A stretch of 64,000 nt of DNA, taken from contig NZ_LQPH01000151.1 in assembly GCF_002102255.1 (NCBI RefSeq), forward strand, positions 62,001 to 126,000, given 5' to 3'. The stretch is from Mycobacterium nebraskense (GTDB lineage: Bacteria; Actinomycetota; Actinomycetes; Mycobacteriales; Mycobacteriaceae). The notes below the pieces were generated by a model. That model made no database searches. It worked only from the letters and a program-made list of their open reading frames with translations, and was not told the DNA's origin. Below are positions 1 through 8,964 of this stretch, piece after piece. The translations under genes were made by a program, and so were the position numbers. Within the stretch, counting starts at the first letter, position 1; each line of letters begins with the position of its first letter.

Positions 1-348
1 CCGGTCGATCTCGTAAACGGCTGTCCCCGGCGGCCACCACAGCCGGTACGGCCGGGTGTCCAGACCCGATACCAGGATCACCACTTGGCGAAGACCCGCC
101 CTCCCGGCTTCGGCGACGAACTCGTCGACGAACCGGGTGTGCGCCGCGCAGATGTCCAGGAACCGCGGGCTGCCGGTGTCGTCGGCGGCGTACCGATCGT
201 CGTCGAGCAAGCGGACGAAGTGGTCGACCCCGGCGGCGCGCACCAACGGTTCGGCGAACGGGTCGTTCAGCTGCCCCTTGTTGGTGGCGACCGCCCGCGC
301 GACGGCGCCGAATGCCGCGGTCACCGGCACGCCCGCCGTCGCTGCCAT
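1..348 (-). CDS. SAM-dependent methyltransferase, LCM/TIGR00027 family (partial, 3' end off window)
   Basis: This open frame has an ATG at 348-346 and continues off the left edge, so only the first 116 codons are visible. It contains an FAEPLVRAAG-like segment followed by VSGLDTRPYRLWWP and VYEIDR. This is the signature of the large mycobacterial family of S-adenosylmethionine-dependent methyltransferases related to leucine carboxyl methyltransferase; the GLDTRPYRL loop and the acidic YEID stretch form the SAM pocket in that family. The substrate cannot be told. The gene lies 4 nt downstream of the DUF3054 gene on the same strand, so the two are probably co-transcribed. Confidence 0.85.
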   Translation of the reverse strand, partial: MAATAGVPVTAAFGAVARAVATNKGQLNDPFAEPLVRAAGVDHFVRLLDDDRYAADDTGSPRFLDICAAHTRFVDEFVAEAGRAGLRQVVILVSGLDTRPYRLWWPPGTAVYEIDR

Positions 349-352
349 GGTT

Positions 353-724
353 CTATACGCCGGACCGGCGCCGAAGCATCAGCCCGGCGACCGCCCGCCA
401 GCCGAGCAATAACAACGCGGTGACCGACGCCGCCACCACCACGAAACTCGCCGCCACACCCGCGGAACTGGCCTTGCGCAACACCATGCCGACGACGACG
501 GTGCACAGCCAGACGACCACTCCGGTCGGCACCACCGCGGTGGGGCGCCGCCAGGCACGGGATGCCAGCCACCCGACGACGGTGCCGGTGAGAAACGGCC
601 ACGCCGTCGTCGCGACGCCGGTGATGTTGAGTCCTTCGTCGTGGCTGCGCCGGCCGACGGCGCAGAAGACGAGTACGCCGAGGACGTCCAGGGCTAGCCA
701 GGCCGGCCTCCGGTGGCTGAGCAT
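353..724 (-). CDS. DUF3054-type small integral membrane protein
   Basis: A 123-residue protein with about four hydrophobic segments (near residues 10-22, 38-55, 65-82 and 92-112) and a positively charged C-terminus. The spacing and the T-G-V-T-TAWPFLTGTVVGW and RPTAV-PTGVVVWL stretches match the DUF3054 family of actinobacterial membrane proteins, whose function is unknown. It precedes the methyltransferase by 4 nt on the same strand. The start is the only ATG that keeps the first membrane segment complete. The divergent SDR gene begins 69 nt away, so the space between holds both promoters. Confidence 0.75.
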   Translation of the reverse strand: MLSHRRPAWLALDVLGVLVFCAVGRRSHDEGLNITGVATTAWPFLTGTVVGWLASRAWRRPTAVVPTGVVVWLCTVVVGMVLRKASSAGVAASFVVVAASVTALLLLGWRAVAGLMLRRRSGV

Positions 725-792
725 GCAGCGAGACTACCGACAGGCTTGCCGACCTTGACCCTGCCGCCACGGTGAACCTAAGTTCGTCAACA

Positions 793-1539
793 ATGAACGC
801 ACATTCACAAGGCCGCCTGGCCGTGGTGACGGGCGCCGGTTCGGGCATCGGCAAGGCGATAGCGCTGGCGTTCGCCGCACAGGGCGACCGGGTGATCGCC
901 GCCGACCTGGACGAGGCCGCGGCGGCGGCCACCGCCAAGGAGCACCCCGAGCTGATCACCGCGCTGCCGGTGGACGTCGCCGACCCGGCCCAGGTCGACG
1001 CCCTGCGGGACGCGACGCACGCCGAAGCCGGCGTGCCCGACATCGTGGTCAACGCCGCCGGCTGGGACCGCACCGATCAATTCCTCAACGCCACACCGGA
1101 ATTCGCGGCCAAGGTGGTGGCCATCAACTACCTGGGGCCGGTGCACGTCTGCGCTGCGTTCCTGCCGGGAATGATCGAGACGCACGCCGGCGGACGCGTC
1201 GTCAACGTCGCCAGCGACGCGGGCCGCGTCGGCAGCGCCGGGGAATCCATCTACGCCGGAGCCAAGGGCGGGGTGATCGCGCTGACCAAGTCGCTGGCCC
1301 GGGAGATGGCCCGCCATCAGATCACGGTCAACTGCGTGTGCCCGGGCCCGACCGACACACCGCTGTTCCACGCCCAGCCCGAGAAGCTGAAAGAGGCGCT
1401 GGTCAAAGCCATCCCGTTTCGCCGCCTGGCGCGCCCCGAAGAGGTCGCCGCACCCGTACTGTTCTTCGCGTCGCCCGCCGCGTCGTTCATCACGGGACAG
1501 GTGATCAGCGTCAGCGGCGGCCTGACGATGGCAGGCTGA
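793..1539 (+). CDS. Short-chain dehydrogenase/reductase, BadH-like
   Basis: A 248-residue classical SDR. The N-terminal NAD(P) motif is TGAGSGIG, NAAG follows near residue 85, and the active site is Ser in NVASDAGRVGSAGE followed by YAGAK. The text around the active site and the CVCPGPTDTP segment resembles BadH, the 2-hydroxycyclohexanecarboxyl-CoA dehydrogenase, so a 3-hydroxyacyl-CoA or alicyclic hydroxyacyl-CoA substrate is plausible but inferred. I chose the ATG at 793 over one at 772 because family alignment begins a few residues before the glycine motif. It is the first gene of an operon with two acyl-CoA dehydrogenases and a TetR regulator, ending 5 nt before the next start. Confidence 0.85.
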   Translation: MNAHSQGRLAVVTGAGSGIGKAIALAFAAQGDRVIAADLDEAAAAATAKEHPELITALPVDVADPAQVDALRDATHAEAGVPDIVVNAAGWDRTDQFLNATPEFAAKVVAINYLGPVHVCAAFLPGMIETHAGGRVVNVASDAGRVGSAGESIYAGAKGGVIALTKSLAREMARHQITVNCVCPGPTDTPLFHAQPEKLKEALVKAIPFRRLARPEEVAAPVLFFASPAASFITGQVISVSGGLTMAG

Positions 1540-1544
1540 GACCT

Positions 1545-2729
1545 ATGAGCACCCAAAAACTTCCCGCCTTCGACCGGTACGACCCCCTGGGCCTGGACGC
1601 CTCCCTGTCCGACGACGAGCTCGCGCTGCGCGACACCGTCCGGAAGTTCTGCGCCGAGCATGTCCTTCCCTACGTCGCGGAGTGGTTCGAGATCGGCGAC
1701 CTGCCGGTGCGCGAACTCGCCAAAGGGTTCGGCCAGCTCGGCCTGCTGGGCATGCACCTGCACGGCTACGGATGCGGCGGGGCCTCCGCCGTGCACTACG
1801 GCCTGGCCTGTGTGGAGCTGGAGGCCGCCGACTCTGGCCTGCGGTCGATGGTCTCGGTGCAGGGGTCCCTGGCGATGTTCGCGATCTGGAACTTCGGGTC
1901 CGAGGAGCAAAAGCGGGAGTGGCTGCCCGGTATGGCGACCGGCGAACTGCTGGGGTGTTTCGGGCTGACCGAACCCGACGTGGGATCCGATCCCGCCGCG
2001 ATGAAAACCCGTGCGCGGCGTGATGGTTCGGATTGGGTGCTCAACGGCCGAAAGCTGTGGATCACCAACGGCTCGGTCGCCGATGTCGCGGTCGTGTGGG
2101 CCGCCACCGACGAGGGGATTCGGGGCTTCCTAGTGCCGACTAGGACACCGGGATTCACCGCCAACACCATCCACCACAAGCTGTCGCTGCGGGCCTCGAT
2201 CACCAGCGAGCTGGTGCTCGACGACGTGCGGCTGCCCGCCGACGCGATGCTGCCCGAGGCGACAGGGCTGCGGGGACCGCTGTCCTGCCTGTCCGAGGCG
2301 CGCTACGGAATCATCTGGGGTTCGATGGGCGCGGCGCGGTCGGCCTGGCAGGCCGCGCTCGACTACGCCACGCAGCGCACCCAATTCGGGCGCCCGATCG
2401 CCGGATTCCAATTGACCCAGGCCAAGCTCGTCGACATGGCGGTCGAGCTGCACAAGGGTCAGCTGCTGTCGCTGCATCTCGGCCGCCTCAAGGACGGTGT
2501 CGGGCTGCGTCCCGAGCAGGTCAGCTTCGGCAAGCTGAACAACACCCGCGAGGCCATCAAGATCTGCCGGACCGCTCGAACCATTTTGGGCGGCAACGGC
2601 ATATCGCTGGAGTACCCGGTCATCCGGCACATGGTCAACCTGGAGTCGGTGCTCACGTACGAGGGCACGCCCGAGATGCACCAGCTTGTCCTCGGCCAGG
2701 CGTTCACCGGCAGCGACGCCTTCCGCTGA
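1545..2729 (+). CDS. fadE7: Acyl-CoA dehydrogenase FadE7, glutaryl-CoA dehydrogenase-like
   Basis: A 394-residue flavin acyl-CoA dehydrogenase. The FAD-binding stretch GCFGLTEPDVGSDP lies near residue 140, followed by WITNG. The catalytic-base region LTYEGTPEMHQL lies near the C-terminus. LRSMVSVQGSL near residue 98 matches the LRS-x-MSVQ element of glutaryl-CoA dehydrogenases, where the Arg binds the distal carboxylate, so a dicarboxylyl-CoA substrate is likely (inference). It corresponds from memory to Rv0400c. The ATG at 1545 follows the SDR stop by 5 nt, and the next acyl-CoA dehydrogenase starts 1 nt after its stop, which indicates tight co-translation. Confidence 0.9.
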   Translation: MSTQKLPAFDRYDPLGLDASLSDDELALRDTVRKFCAEHVLPYVAEWFEIGDLPVRELAKGFGQLGLLGMHLHGYGCGGASAVHYGLACVELEAADSGLRSMVSVQGSLAMFAIWNFGSEEQKREWLPGMATGELLGCFGLTEPDVGSDPAAMKTRARRDGSDWVLNGRKLWITNGSVADVAVVWAATDEGIRGFLVPTRTPGFTANTIHHKLSLRASITSELVLDDVRLPADAMLPEATGLRGPLSCLSEARYGIIWGSMGAARSAWQAALDYATQRTQFGRPIAGFQLTQAKLVDMAVELHKGQLLSLHLGRLKDGVGLRPEQVSFGKLNNTREAIKICRTARTILGGNGISLEYPVIRHMVNLESVLTYEGTPEMHQLVLGQAFTGSDAFR

Positions 2730-2730
2730 C

Positions 2731-3879
2731 ATGGCCCCGCGTCTGGAGTACGCCGAAGAGCACCGGCAGTTCCGCGCACTCGTCCGCGAGTTCGTCCAGC
2801 GGGTGGTGGTCCCGGCGCACGAGCGGGCCGAAACGCGGGGCCAGTGGGACCGCTCGCTGTTCATCGAAGCGGGAAAGCTTGGCCTGCTGGGTTTTTCGGT
2901 TCCCGAACACCTCGGCGGCCCTGGGGTCAACGACTTCCGCTACAACGCGATCGTCATCGACGAACTGCAACGCGCCGGGGCGGCGGCCGAGACCATCGCG
3001 TTCACGCTGCAAAACGACGTGGTGCTGCCCTATCTCACCGACCTGACCACGCCCGAGCAACAACAACGCTGGCTGCCCGGCGTGGTGACGGGCGAGACGG
3101 TGCTCGGCATCGCCATGACCGAACCCGGCACCGGCAGCGACCTGGCCGGAATCCGTACCGCGGCGGTCCGGGACGGCGACCACTACGTCGTCAGCGGCGC
3201 CAAGACGTTCATCTCCAACGGCCAATGCGGCGACCTGTTCGTCGTCGCGGTGCGGACGTCACCCGATCGGCACAAAGGGCTTTCGCTTCTGGTGGTCGAC
3301 GCGGACACCCCGGGTTTCTCCCGCGGCCGCAACCTGGAGAAGATCGGCCTGCACGCCCAGGACACCAGCGAGCTGACCTTCACCGACATGCGGGTGCCGG
3401 TAGCCAATCTGCTCGGAGAAGAGGGCAGGGGCTTCTACCAGCTGATGCAGAACCTGCCGCAGGAGCGGCTCGCACTGGGGGTGGGGGCGGTGGCCGCCGC
3501 CGATGCCATCCTGGCGGAGACGCTGGAGTATGTGCGCGGCCGCAAGGCGTTCGGGGCGCCGATCGCCGGCTTTCAGCACAGCCAGTTCGTGCTCGCCGAG
3601 CTGGCGACCGAAATCGACATCGCCCGAACTTATCTCGACGACTGCCTGGCCCAGCACCTCACCGGCGAGCTGACGGCCGCGCGGGCCGCACGGCTGAAAT
3701 GGTGGACCACCGACCTGCAGGTGCGGACCGCCGACCGGTGCCTGCAACTGCACGGCGGCTATGGCTACATGCGCGAATACGCCGTGGCGCGCGCGTTCGT
3801 CGACGCCCGCATCCAGACGATTTACGGCGGAACCAACGAGATTATGAAGACGATTGTGGCCAAGGACCTGGGGATCTAG
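2731..3879 (+). CDS. Acyl-CoA dehydrogenase, LCAD/IVD-type catalytic Glu
   Basis: A 382-residue acyl-CoA dehydrogenase. GIAMTEPGTGSDLAG and FISNG are the FAD-binding segments, and IYGGTNEIM is near the C-terminus. The C-terminal motif has Gly where medium-chain enzymes carry the catalytic Glu. Instead a Glu is present in LPQERLALG (near residue 248), the position used by long-chain and isovaleryl-CoA dehydrogenases. With the SDR and FadE7 it forms a small beta-oxidation-like cassette. Together the two dehydrogenases and the alcohol dehydrogenase suggest breakdown of a branched or alicyclic acid through CoA thioesters (inference). The stop overlaps the GTG of the TetR gene by one base. Confidence 0.9.
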   Translation: MAPRLEYAEEHRQFRALVREFVQRVVVPAHERAETRGQWDRSLFIEAGKLGLLGFSVPEHLGGPGVNDFRYNAIVIDELQRAGAAAETIAFTLQNDVVLPYLTDLTTPEQQQRWLPGVVTGETVLGIAMTEPGTGSDLAGIRTAAVRDGDHYVVSGAKTFISNGQCGDLFVVAVRTSPDRHKGLSLLVVDADTPGFSRGRNLEKIGLHAQDTSELTFTDMRVPVANLLGEEGRGFYQLMQNLPQERLALGVGAVAAADAILAETLEYVRGRKAFGAPIAGFQHSQFVLAELATEIDIARTYLDDCLAQHLTGELTAARAARLKWWTTDLQVRTADRCLQLHGGYGYMREYAVARAFVDARIQTIYGGTNEIMKTIVAKDLGI

Positions 3880-4541
3880 TGGCCGTCGACTACGGCTCTC
3901 TGCCCGTCGAGGAGGCGGTACGCGCGGCCCGGGCCAGCGCGCGGCGCCGCCAGGTGCTCGACGCCGCGGTAACGGTGATGGGCAAACACGGCTTCCACCA
4001 GATGTCCATGCAGGACCTGGCCGCCGAGGCGAAGGTCAGCGTCGGCCTCATCTACACCTACTTCGGCGGCAAGGAGGACCTGCTGCTCGCCACGATCGTG
4101 CGGATCCTCGACGTGTTCCGCGATCAGCTTGCGCCCGTGATGGATGCCGCCGGCGACGACGTGGTGGACCAGTTGGCCGCGGGCATCCGCCGCTACATCC
4201 AGATCGTGGACGAGAATCTCGATGGCGTGGTGCTGACCTATCGGGAAAGCCGGACACTGGCGCCGGCCGATCGGGCGCGGATCAAGGAACTCGAAATCGC
4301 CACCGCCGCACCGCTGCGCTCGGTCATCGAAGACGGAGTCGCCCAGGGCGTCTTCCGCGACGTCGACGTCGACCTCACCGTATTCGACATCATGCTGATC
4401 GCACACGGCTGGGCGCTCAAGCACTGGCACTTCGGGCCGCTCTACACCAGCGACGAGTACATCCGACTGCAGACCCGCCACGTGCTCGACGCGTTGGTTC
4501 GCGATGACCGTCGCGCCGACTACGCACACGTGCTGGAATGA
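3879..4541 (+). CDS. TetR-family transcriptional regulator
   Basis: A 220-residue repressor. The N-terminal helix-turn-helix runs from ARRRQVLDAAVTVMGKHGF through MSMQDLAAEAKVSVGLIYTYFGGKEDLL (residues 18-65), the standard TetR layout. The C-terminal ligand domain is not diagnostic. The GTG at 3879 shares its first base with the stop of the acyl-CoA dehydrogenase. As the fourth gene of the acyl-CoA operon it probably senses an acyl-CoA intermediate and represses its own operon (inference); I did not find a convincing palindrome upstream of the operon. Its stop overlaps the next gene's ATG by 4 nt. Confidence 0.88.
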   Translation: MAVDYGSLPVEEAVRAARASARRRQVLDAAVTVMGKHGFHQMSMQDLAAEAKVSVGLIYTYFGGKEDLLLATIVRILDVFRDQLAPVMDAAGDDVVDQLAAGIRRYIQIVDENLDGVVLTYRESRTLAPADRARIKELEIATAAPLRSVIEDGVAQGVFRDVDVDLTVFDIMLIAHGWALKHWHFGPLYTSDEYIRLQTRHVLDALVRDDRRADYAHVLE

Positions 4542-5158
4542 GAGGCATGAAAGGCACCGCACTCCGTGGCATGCTCGCGGCTCTCGCGCTGGGTGCCGTT
4601 GCCGGTATCCCGCCAAGCGGCGCCGATCCCACCGTCACGCTGCCCCCGATGACGTCGAGCGGCGGCGGGCCGATCATCGGCGGCGGCAACAGCGCCGGGA
4701 TCGCGCAGCAGCTGTTCAGCTTCGGCACTCCCAACGTGCAGGAGGCCGACGGCTCGGACGCGGCGCAATTCATCACGGCTGCCGCCGGCAGCGCCAATCC
4801 GCAACTGGCCGCGCCCTTCTCGTTGATGCGCCGGGCGCTGGCGTGCCAGACGAACAACGCCGGATTCGGGGCGCGCGCGTATCGGCGCAGCGACGGGCAA
4901 TGGGGAGGCGCGATGGTGGTCGCGGCCAAGAGCGCGACGCCCAACGTCGACGCCCTGGCGGGCTGCGCCAAGACGAACTGGCGCAGGGCCACGGCCGGCA
5001 CGCAGGGCTCACTCTGCAACAGCGGCTGGAGCACCCCGAACACCTACGAGAGCCGCCGCGGCGAGACCTACTACATCTTGCTCGCCGGCACCGCCGACGA
5101 CTTCTGCACCACGCTCAACGGCAAATTCAAGGACAACTCCAACGGGTGGCCGTTCTAG
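4538..5158 (+). CDS. Secreted protein of the Rv0398c type
   Basis: A 206-residue protein with a cleavable signal peptide (MKGTALRGMLAALALGAVAGIPPSGA then DPTV). The mature part has four Cys (LACQ, GCAK, SLCNS, DFCTT), consistent with two disulfides, and a Gly-rich N-terminal linker. It resembles mycobacterial Rv0398c, a secreted protein of unknown function; no enzymatic motif is visible. The first ATG overlaps the TetR stop (ATGA) and a second ATG at 4547 is also possible. Co-transcription with the acyl-CoA operon is implied by the overlap. Confidence 0.8.
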   Translation: MRGMKGTALRGMLAALALGAVAGIPPSGADPTVTLPPMTSSGGGPIIGGGNSAGIAQQLFSFGTPNVQEADGSDAAQFITAAAGSANPQLAAPFSLMRRALACQTNNAGFGARAYRRSDGQWGGAMVVAAKSATPNVDALAGCAKTNWRRATAGTQGSLCNSGWSTPNTYESRRGETYYILLAGTADDFCTTLNGKFKDNSNGWPF

Positions 5159-5299
5159 CAGGGGCGGATGAGCTGACGCGAGTGGCGCGGTCTTGGGCCC
5201 GGGTTCGTGGTCAGATCGGCATGGGTTCTCACCCATTGCCTAGACGTTCATCGCAGTTCAGCGCGGGTCGTCCGGACGGACAAAACCGGAAGAACGGGC

Positions 5300-5565
5300 T
5301 CAGCGAGCGTTGACACCGCTGAGGTACCGCCCGACCAGCACGACGCGTGGGGGTCCGGATCTTCCGCGGAAGCGATGAGAGGGGTGGTGCTGTGCCGAAG
5401 CTTCGTGGCCTCAAACGCTACCGCATCGCCGGGACGCAGCGAGATGGCTTTTCCCTCGACGATTAGTACTCCACCGTTCTGGGTCGACGGCGGAGACTGC
5501 AAGCACACCAGGACCTGAATCGTTCCCTCGGCATCCCGATGAGGATTGATGAATTCGCCGAATTC
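5300..5565 (-). pseudogene. Remnant of a 2OG-Fe(II) oxygenase (C-terminal part, frameshifted)
   Basis: On the minus strand from about 5565 the frame reads GEFINPHRDAEGTIQVLVCL, then GGVLIVEG, LRPGDAVAFEATKLRH and STTPL. That is the second half of a double-stranded beta-helix Fe(II)/2-oxoglutarate oxygenase, with the HxD pair and a distal His. After SAEDPDP the frame is lost; a different frame continues PRVVLVGRYLSGVNAR and stops at 5302-5300. A single lost base in the five-G run at 5349-5353 would join them. The N-terminal half is missing. The remaining bases between 5159 and 5299 hold nothing I recognise. Confidence 0.65.
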
Positions 5566-5575
5566 TGGCGAGCAG

Positions 5576-6232
5576 CTATTGGCCGAGCGTGTTCTGCATC
5601 GCCGCCGCCACCGCGTTCACCGCGGGACCGCCGTCGCCCGACTGACACACCTTGGCCTGCAGCAGAACGTTTTCCCGCAACCGGGTTTGGAAGAAGCAGC
5701 GACGATCAGTGCCCGGCTCCTGCTTGCTCCACGCGGCGTCGGTGCCCGTGATCGCACCGTTGGTGAACGACCAGACCTGGGTCGTCCCGTTGTCGATATG
5801 CATCGTGCCAGTCCGCCCTGAGCACCCGCCGGTACGGTCCAGGATCCGGTGGAAGGCCCCGTTCGCGGCATCATCGGTGGCGAACACACCGACCGCCTGC
5901 TTGACGTAGTGGGTCTCATCGGTGGGCGACTCCTGCATGACCGCGCTGTTGAACGCCTCCAGGCCGGGATCGGTGTAGACCTCCGGCAGCCCGACATCGG
6001 CGTAGTTGTTGCACAGCGGGAGGTCGATCCAATAATCCTGCACCGGCGCCGTCGACGTCGCCGCCCACCCGATGGTCGCGCCGACGATGTTGCCCACCGA
6101 CCCCTGGTCGAGCACCGCACGATTCACCACGCCCGGATCCGAAGGTCGCGCCGCGGCCGCCGGCATGGCGCCGAAACCGGCCAATACCACTACGACAACG
6201 GCGCACGCGCGAGCACCCGCGGCTCCCAGCAT
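5576..6232 (-). CDS. Secreted PknH-type sensor-domain protein
   Basis: A 218-residue protein from the ATG at 6232, with an N-terminal hydrophobic signal (ARACAVVVVVLAGFGAMPAAAA). The rest matches the extracellular sensor domain of PknH and the LppH/LpqA-type proteins. Four Cys occur in LPLCNNY, TGGCSG, RRCFFQ and AKVCQS, the pattern that gives two disulfides in the PknH fold. No lipobox precedes the mature part, so it is probably secreted or anchored by an uncleaved signal. A longer start at 6319 is possible but would add 29 residues without signal character and come within 25 nt of ndhA. It is divergent to ndhA. Confidence 0.8.
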   Translation of the reverse strand: MLGAAGARACAVVVVVLAGFGAMPAAAARPSDPGVVNRAVLDQGSVGNIVGATIGWAATSTAPVQDYWIDLPLCNNYADVGLPEVYTDPGLEAFNSAVMQESPTDETHYVKQAVGVFATDDAANGAFHRILDRTGGCSGRTGTMHIDNGTTQVWSFTNGAITGTDAAWSKQEPGTDRRCFFQTRLRENVLLQAKVCQSGDGGPAVNAVAAAMQNTLGQ

Positions 6233-6343
6233 GCCTTTTAAAGTAATTCCGTCAGCGGTGAGAGGTCCAATGTGCGGCACCCGGCGCAGTCGTACGGTGG
6301 AGGTGCGCCGCAGAGACACCGGGACGGATCAGAGGGGACAACT

Positions 6344-7735
6344 ATGTCGCGTCATCGCGTCGTCATCATCGGAAGCGGATTCGGCGGCCTCAACGCGGCC
6401 AAGGCACTCAAGCGGGCCCCCAAAGGATGCCAAGTCGACGTCACCCTGATCTCGAAAACCACGAGCCACCTGTTCCAGCCCTTGCTGTACCAGGTGGCCA
6501 CCGGCATCCTGTCCGAAGGTGACATCGCCCCGACCACGCGGCTGATCCTGCGCCGGCAGAAGAACGTCCGGGTGCTGTGGGGCGAGGTCAGCGAGATCGA
6601 CCTGACGGCGAAGACCGTGACGTCGCACCTGATGGGCATGCAGACGGTGACGCCCTTTGACAGTCTCATCGTGGCCGCCGGCGCGCAGCAGTCCTATTTC
6701 GGCCACGACGAGTACGCCGCCTTCGCACCCGGCATGAAGAGCATCGACGACGCCCTCGAGCTGCGGGCCCGCATCCTCGGCGCGTTCGAGGCCGCCGAAG
6801 TCGCCACCGACCCCGCCGAGCGGCAACGCCGCCTGACGTTCGTGGTGGTCGGTGCCGGCCCGACCGGAGTCGAGCTGGCCGGCGAGATCGTCCAGCTCGC
6901 CGAACGCACCCTGGCCGGGGCATTCCGGACGATCACACCCAGCGAATGCCGGGTTATCCTGCTCGACGCGGCGCCCGCGGTGTTGCCGCCGATGGGTGAG
7001 AATCTGGGCCTCAAAGCGCAACGGCGTCTGCAAAAGATGGATGTCGAGATCCAGCTCAACGCGATGGTGAGCGCGGTGGACTACATGGGCATCACGATCC
7101 AGGAGAAGGACGGCAGCGAGCGCCGCATCGAATGCGCGTGCAAGGTGTGGGCCGCGGGCGTGCAGGCCAGCGAGCTGGGCAAGATGATCGCCGAGCAGTC
7201 CGAGGGAACCGAGACCGACCGCGCCGGACGGGTCATCGTCGAACCCGACCTCACCGTCAAGGGGCATCCGTACGTGTTCGTCGTCGGCGACCTGATGTCC
7301 GTGCCCGGCGTACCCGGGATGGCCCAGGGCGCGATCCAGGGGGCGCACTACGTCACCACGCTGATCAAGCACGCGGTGAAGGGCCACGACGACCCGGCCA
7401 ACCGCAAGCCGTTCAAGTACTTCGACAAGGGCAGCATGGCCCTGATCTCGCGGTACAGCGCCGTCGCGAAGGTCGGCAAGCTGGAGTTCGGCGGCTTCAT
7501 CGCCTGGTTGGCGTGGCTGCTGCTGCACCTCTACTACCTGATCGGCCACCGCAACCGCATCGCCGCCATGTTCGCCTGGGGCATCTCCTTCCTGGGCCGC
7601 ACCCGCGGCCAGATGGCCATCACCAGCCAGATGATGTATGCCCGGCCGGTGGTGGACTGGGTGGAGCGGCAAGCGCAGGAGGGGACGCTGGCGGCGGCCG
7701 AACGCATCGAAGCGGCCGAGAAGCAAGCCGGCTAG
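6344..7735 (+). CDS. ndhA: Type II NADH dehydrogenase
   Basis: A 463-residue single-subunit NADH:menaquinone oxidoreductase of the respiratory chain, which does not pump protons. The FAD motif IGSGFGGLNAAKAL is at residues 8-22, the NADH motif VVVGAGPTGVELAGE is near 167-181, and VFVVGDLMSVP is the third flavin segment. The C-terminal amphipathic and hydrophobic stretch (WLAWLLLHLYYLIGHRNR) is the membrane anchor. The ATG at 6344 follows an AGAGGGG ribosome site. I call it ndhA rather than ndh because metZ, a rhodanese and purT follow in the same neighbourhood as in M. tuberculosis (recalled). The stop codon overlaps the metZ stop on the other strand. Confidence 0.92.
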   Translation: MSRHRVVIIGSGFGGLNAAKALKRAPKGCQVDVTLISKTTSHLFQPLLYQVATGILSEGDIAPTTRLILRRQKNVRVLWGEVSEIDLTAKTVTSHLMGMQTVTPFDSLIVAAGAQQSYFGHDEYAAFAPGMKSIDDALELRARILGAFEAAEVATDPAERQRRLTFVVVGAGPTGVELAGEIVQLAERTLAGAFRTITPSECRVILLDAAPAVLPPMGENLGLKAQRRLQKMDVEIQLNAMVSAVDYMGITIQEKDGSERRIECACKVWAAGVQASELGKMIAEQSEGTETDRAGRVIVEPDLTVKGHPYVFVVGDLMSVPGVPGMAQGAIQGAHYVTTLIKHAVKGHDDPANRKPFKYFDKGSMALISRYSAVAKVGKLEFGGFIAWLAWLLLHLYYLIGHRNRIAAMFAWGISFLGRTRGQMAITSQMMYARPVVDWVERQAQEGTLAAAERIEAAEKQAG

Positions 7736-8964
7736 CTGAGGGCCTGGTCGATATCGGCGATCAGGTCGTCGGTGCCTTCCAGCCCGACGGAGATCCGGAC
7801 CACGCCGTCACCGAGGCCGATCGCCGCGCGGCCCTCCGGGCCCATCGCCCGGTGGGTCGTGGTGGCGGGATGGGTGACAAGGGATTTCGCGTCGCCCAGG
7901 TTGTTGGAGATGTCGATCAGCCGCAGCTTGTCCAACACCTCGAAGGCCCGCTGTTTGGCTTTGTCGTCGGGGCAGTCGAGCGCGAAGGTGATCACCGTCC
8001 CGCCGCCGGACATCTGGCGCTTGGCCAGGTCGTACTGCGGGTGCGACGGCAGGTACGGGTAGCGAACCCAGCTCACCGCCGGATGGGTCTCGAGGAACTC
8101 CGCGATCCGGTGCGCCGAGGAATTGCTGTGCTCGACCCGGATGGCCAGCGTCTCAAGGCCTTTCACCAACACCCAGGCGTTGAACGCGCTCAGCGCCGGG
8201 CCGGTGTGCCGCATCAGCTTCTGCACCGGACCGTCGATGTAGTCCTTGTCGCCGAGGATGGCGCCGCCCAGCACCCGGCCCTGGCCGTCGATGTGCTTGG
8301 TGCCCGAGTACACCACCACGTCAACGCCGAGGGGAATGCCCTGCTGCAGCAATGGTGTGGCAAAGACGTTGTCCAACACCACTTTTGCCCCCGCGGCGTG
8401 CGCCAGCTCGACCACCGCGGCGATATCCACCAGCGACTGCATCGGGTTGGACGGCGTCTCGAAGAACACCGCCGCGGTGGGGACGGACAGGGCCTCCTCC
8501 CACTGCGCCAGGTCGTCGCCGTCGACGAAGACGGTCTCGACGCCCCAGCGCGGCAGGATCTCGTTGCACACCACGAAGCACGACCCGAACAGGCTGCGCG
8601 CGGCGACCAGCCGGTCCCCGGCGGCCAGCAGCGCGCCCAGCGAGGTGAACACCGCGGCCATGCCGCTCGCGGTGGCGAACGCCGCTGGCGCGCCCTCGAT
8701 CAGGCGCAACCGCTCCTCGAACATCGTCACGGTCGGGTTGCCGTAGCGCGAGTACACGAAGTGGTCCAGCTCGCCGGTGAACGACTTCTCCGCAACGGCC
8801 GCCGAGGAGTAGACGTAGCCGGACGTCAGGAACATCGCCTCGGCGGTCTCGTCGAACCCCGAGCGCAGCAGCCCGCCGCGCACTCCGATCGTGGCCTGGC
8901 TGACGCCGTCGGGCAGCGCCTTGGGCGCTCGGACAGAGTCCCCCGACGAGGAGGCGTCGGTCAT
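7732..8964 (-). CDS. metZ: O-succinylhomoserine sulfhydrylase
   Basis: A 410-residue PLP enzyme of the Cys/Met metabolism family that makes homocysteine directly from an acylhomoserine and sulfide. The PLP lysine is in VVYSGTKHIDGQGRVLGG (near residue 222), and FETPSNP and LDNVFATP are the cofactor-binding segments. SRYGNPTV near residue 72 is typical of the MetZ and MetB group. The rhodanese gene lies directly upstream with an ATGA overlap, fitting a supply of reduced sulfur (inference). It converges on ndhA with overlapping stops at 7732-7735. Confidence 0.93.
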   Translation of the reverse strand: MTDASSSGDSVRAPKALPDGVSQATIGVRGGLLRSGFDETAEAMFLTSGYVYSSAAVAEKSFTGELDHFVYSRYGNPTVTMFEERLRLIEGAPAAFATASGMAAVFTSLGALLAAGDRLVAARSLFGSCFVVCNEILPRWGVETVFVDGDDLAQWEEALSVPTAAVFFETPSNPMQSLVDIAAVVELAHAAGAKVVLDNVFATPLLQQGIPLGVDVVVYSGTKHIDGQGRVLGGAILGDKDYIDGPVQKLMRHTGPALSAFNAWVLVKGLETLAIRVEHSNSSAHRIAEFLETHPAVSWVRYPYLPSHPQYDLAKRQMSGGGTVITFALDCPDDKAKQRAFEVLDKLRLIDISNNLGDAKSLVTHPATTTHRAMGPEGRAAIGLGDGVVRISVGLEGTDDLIADIDQALS

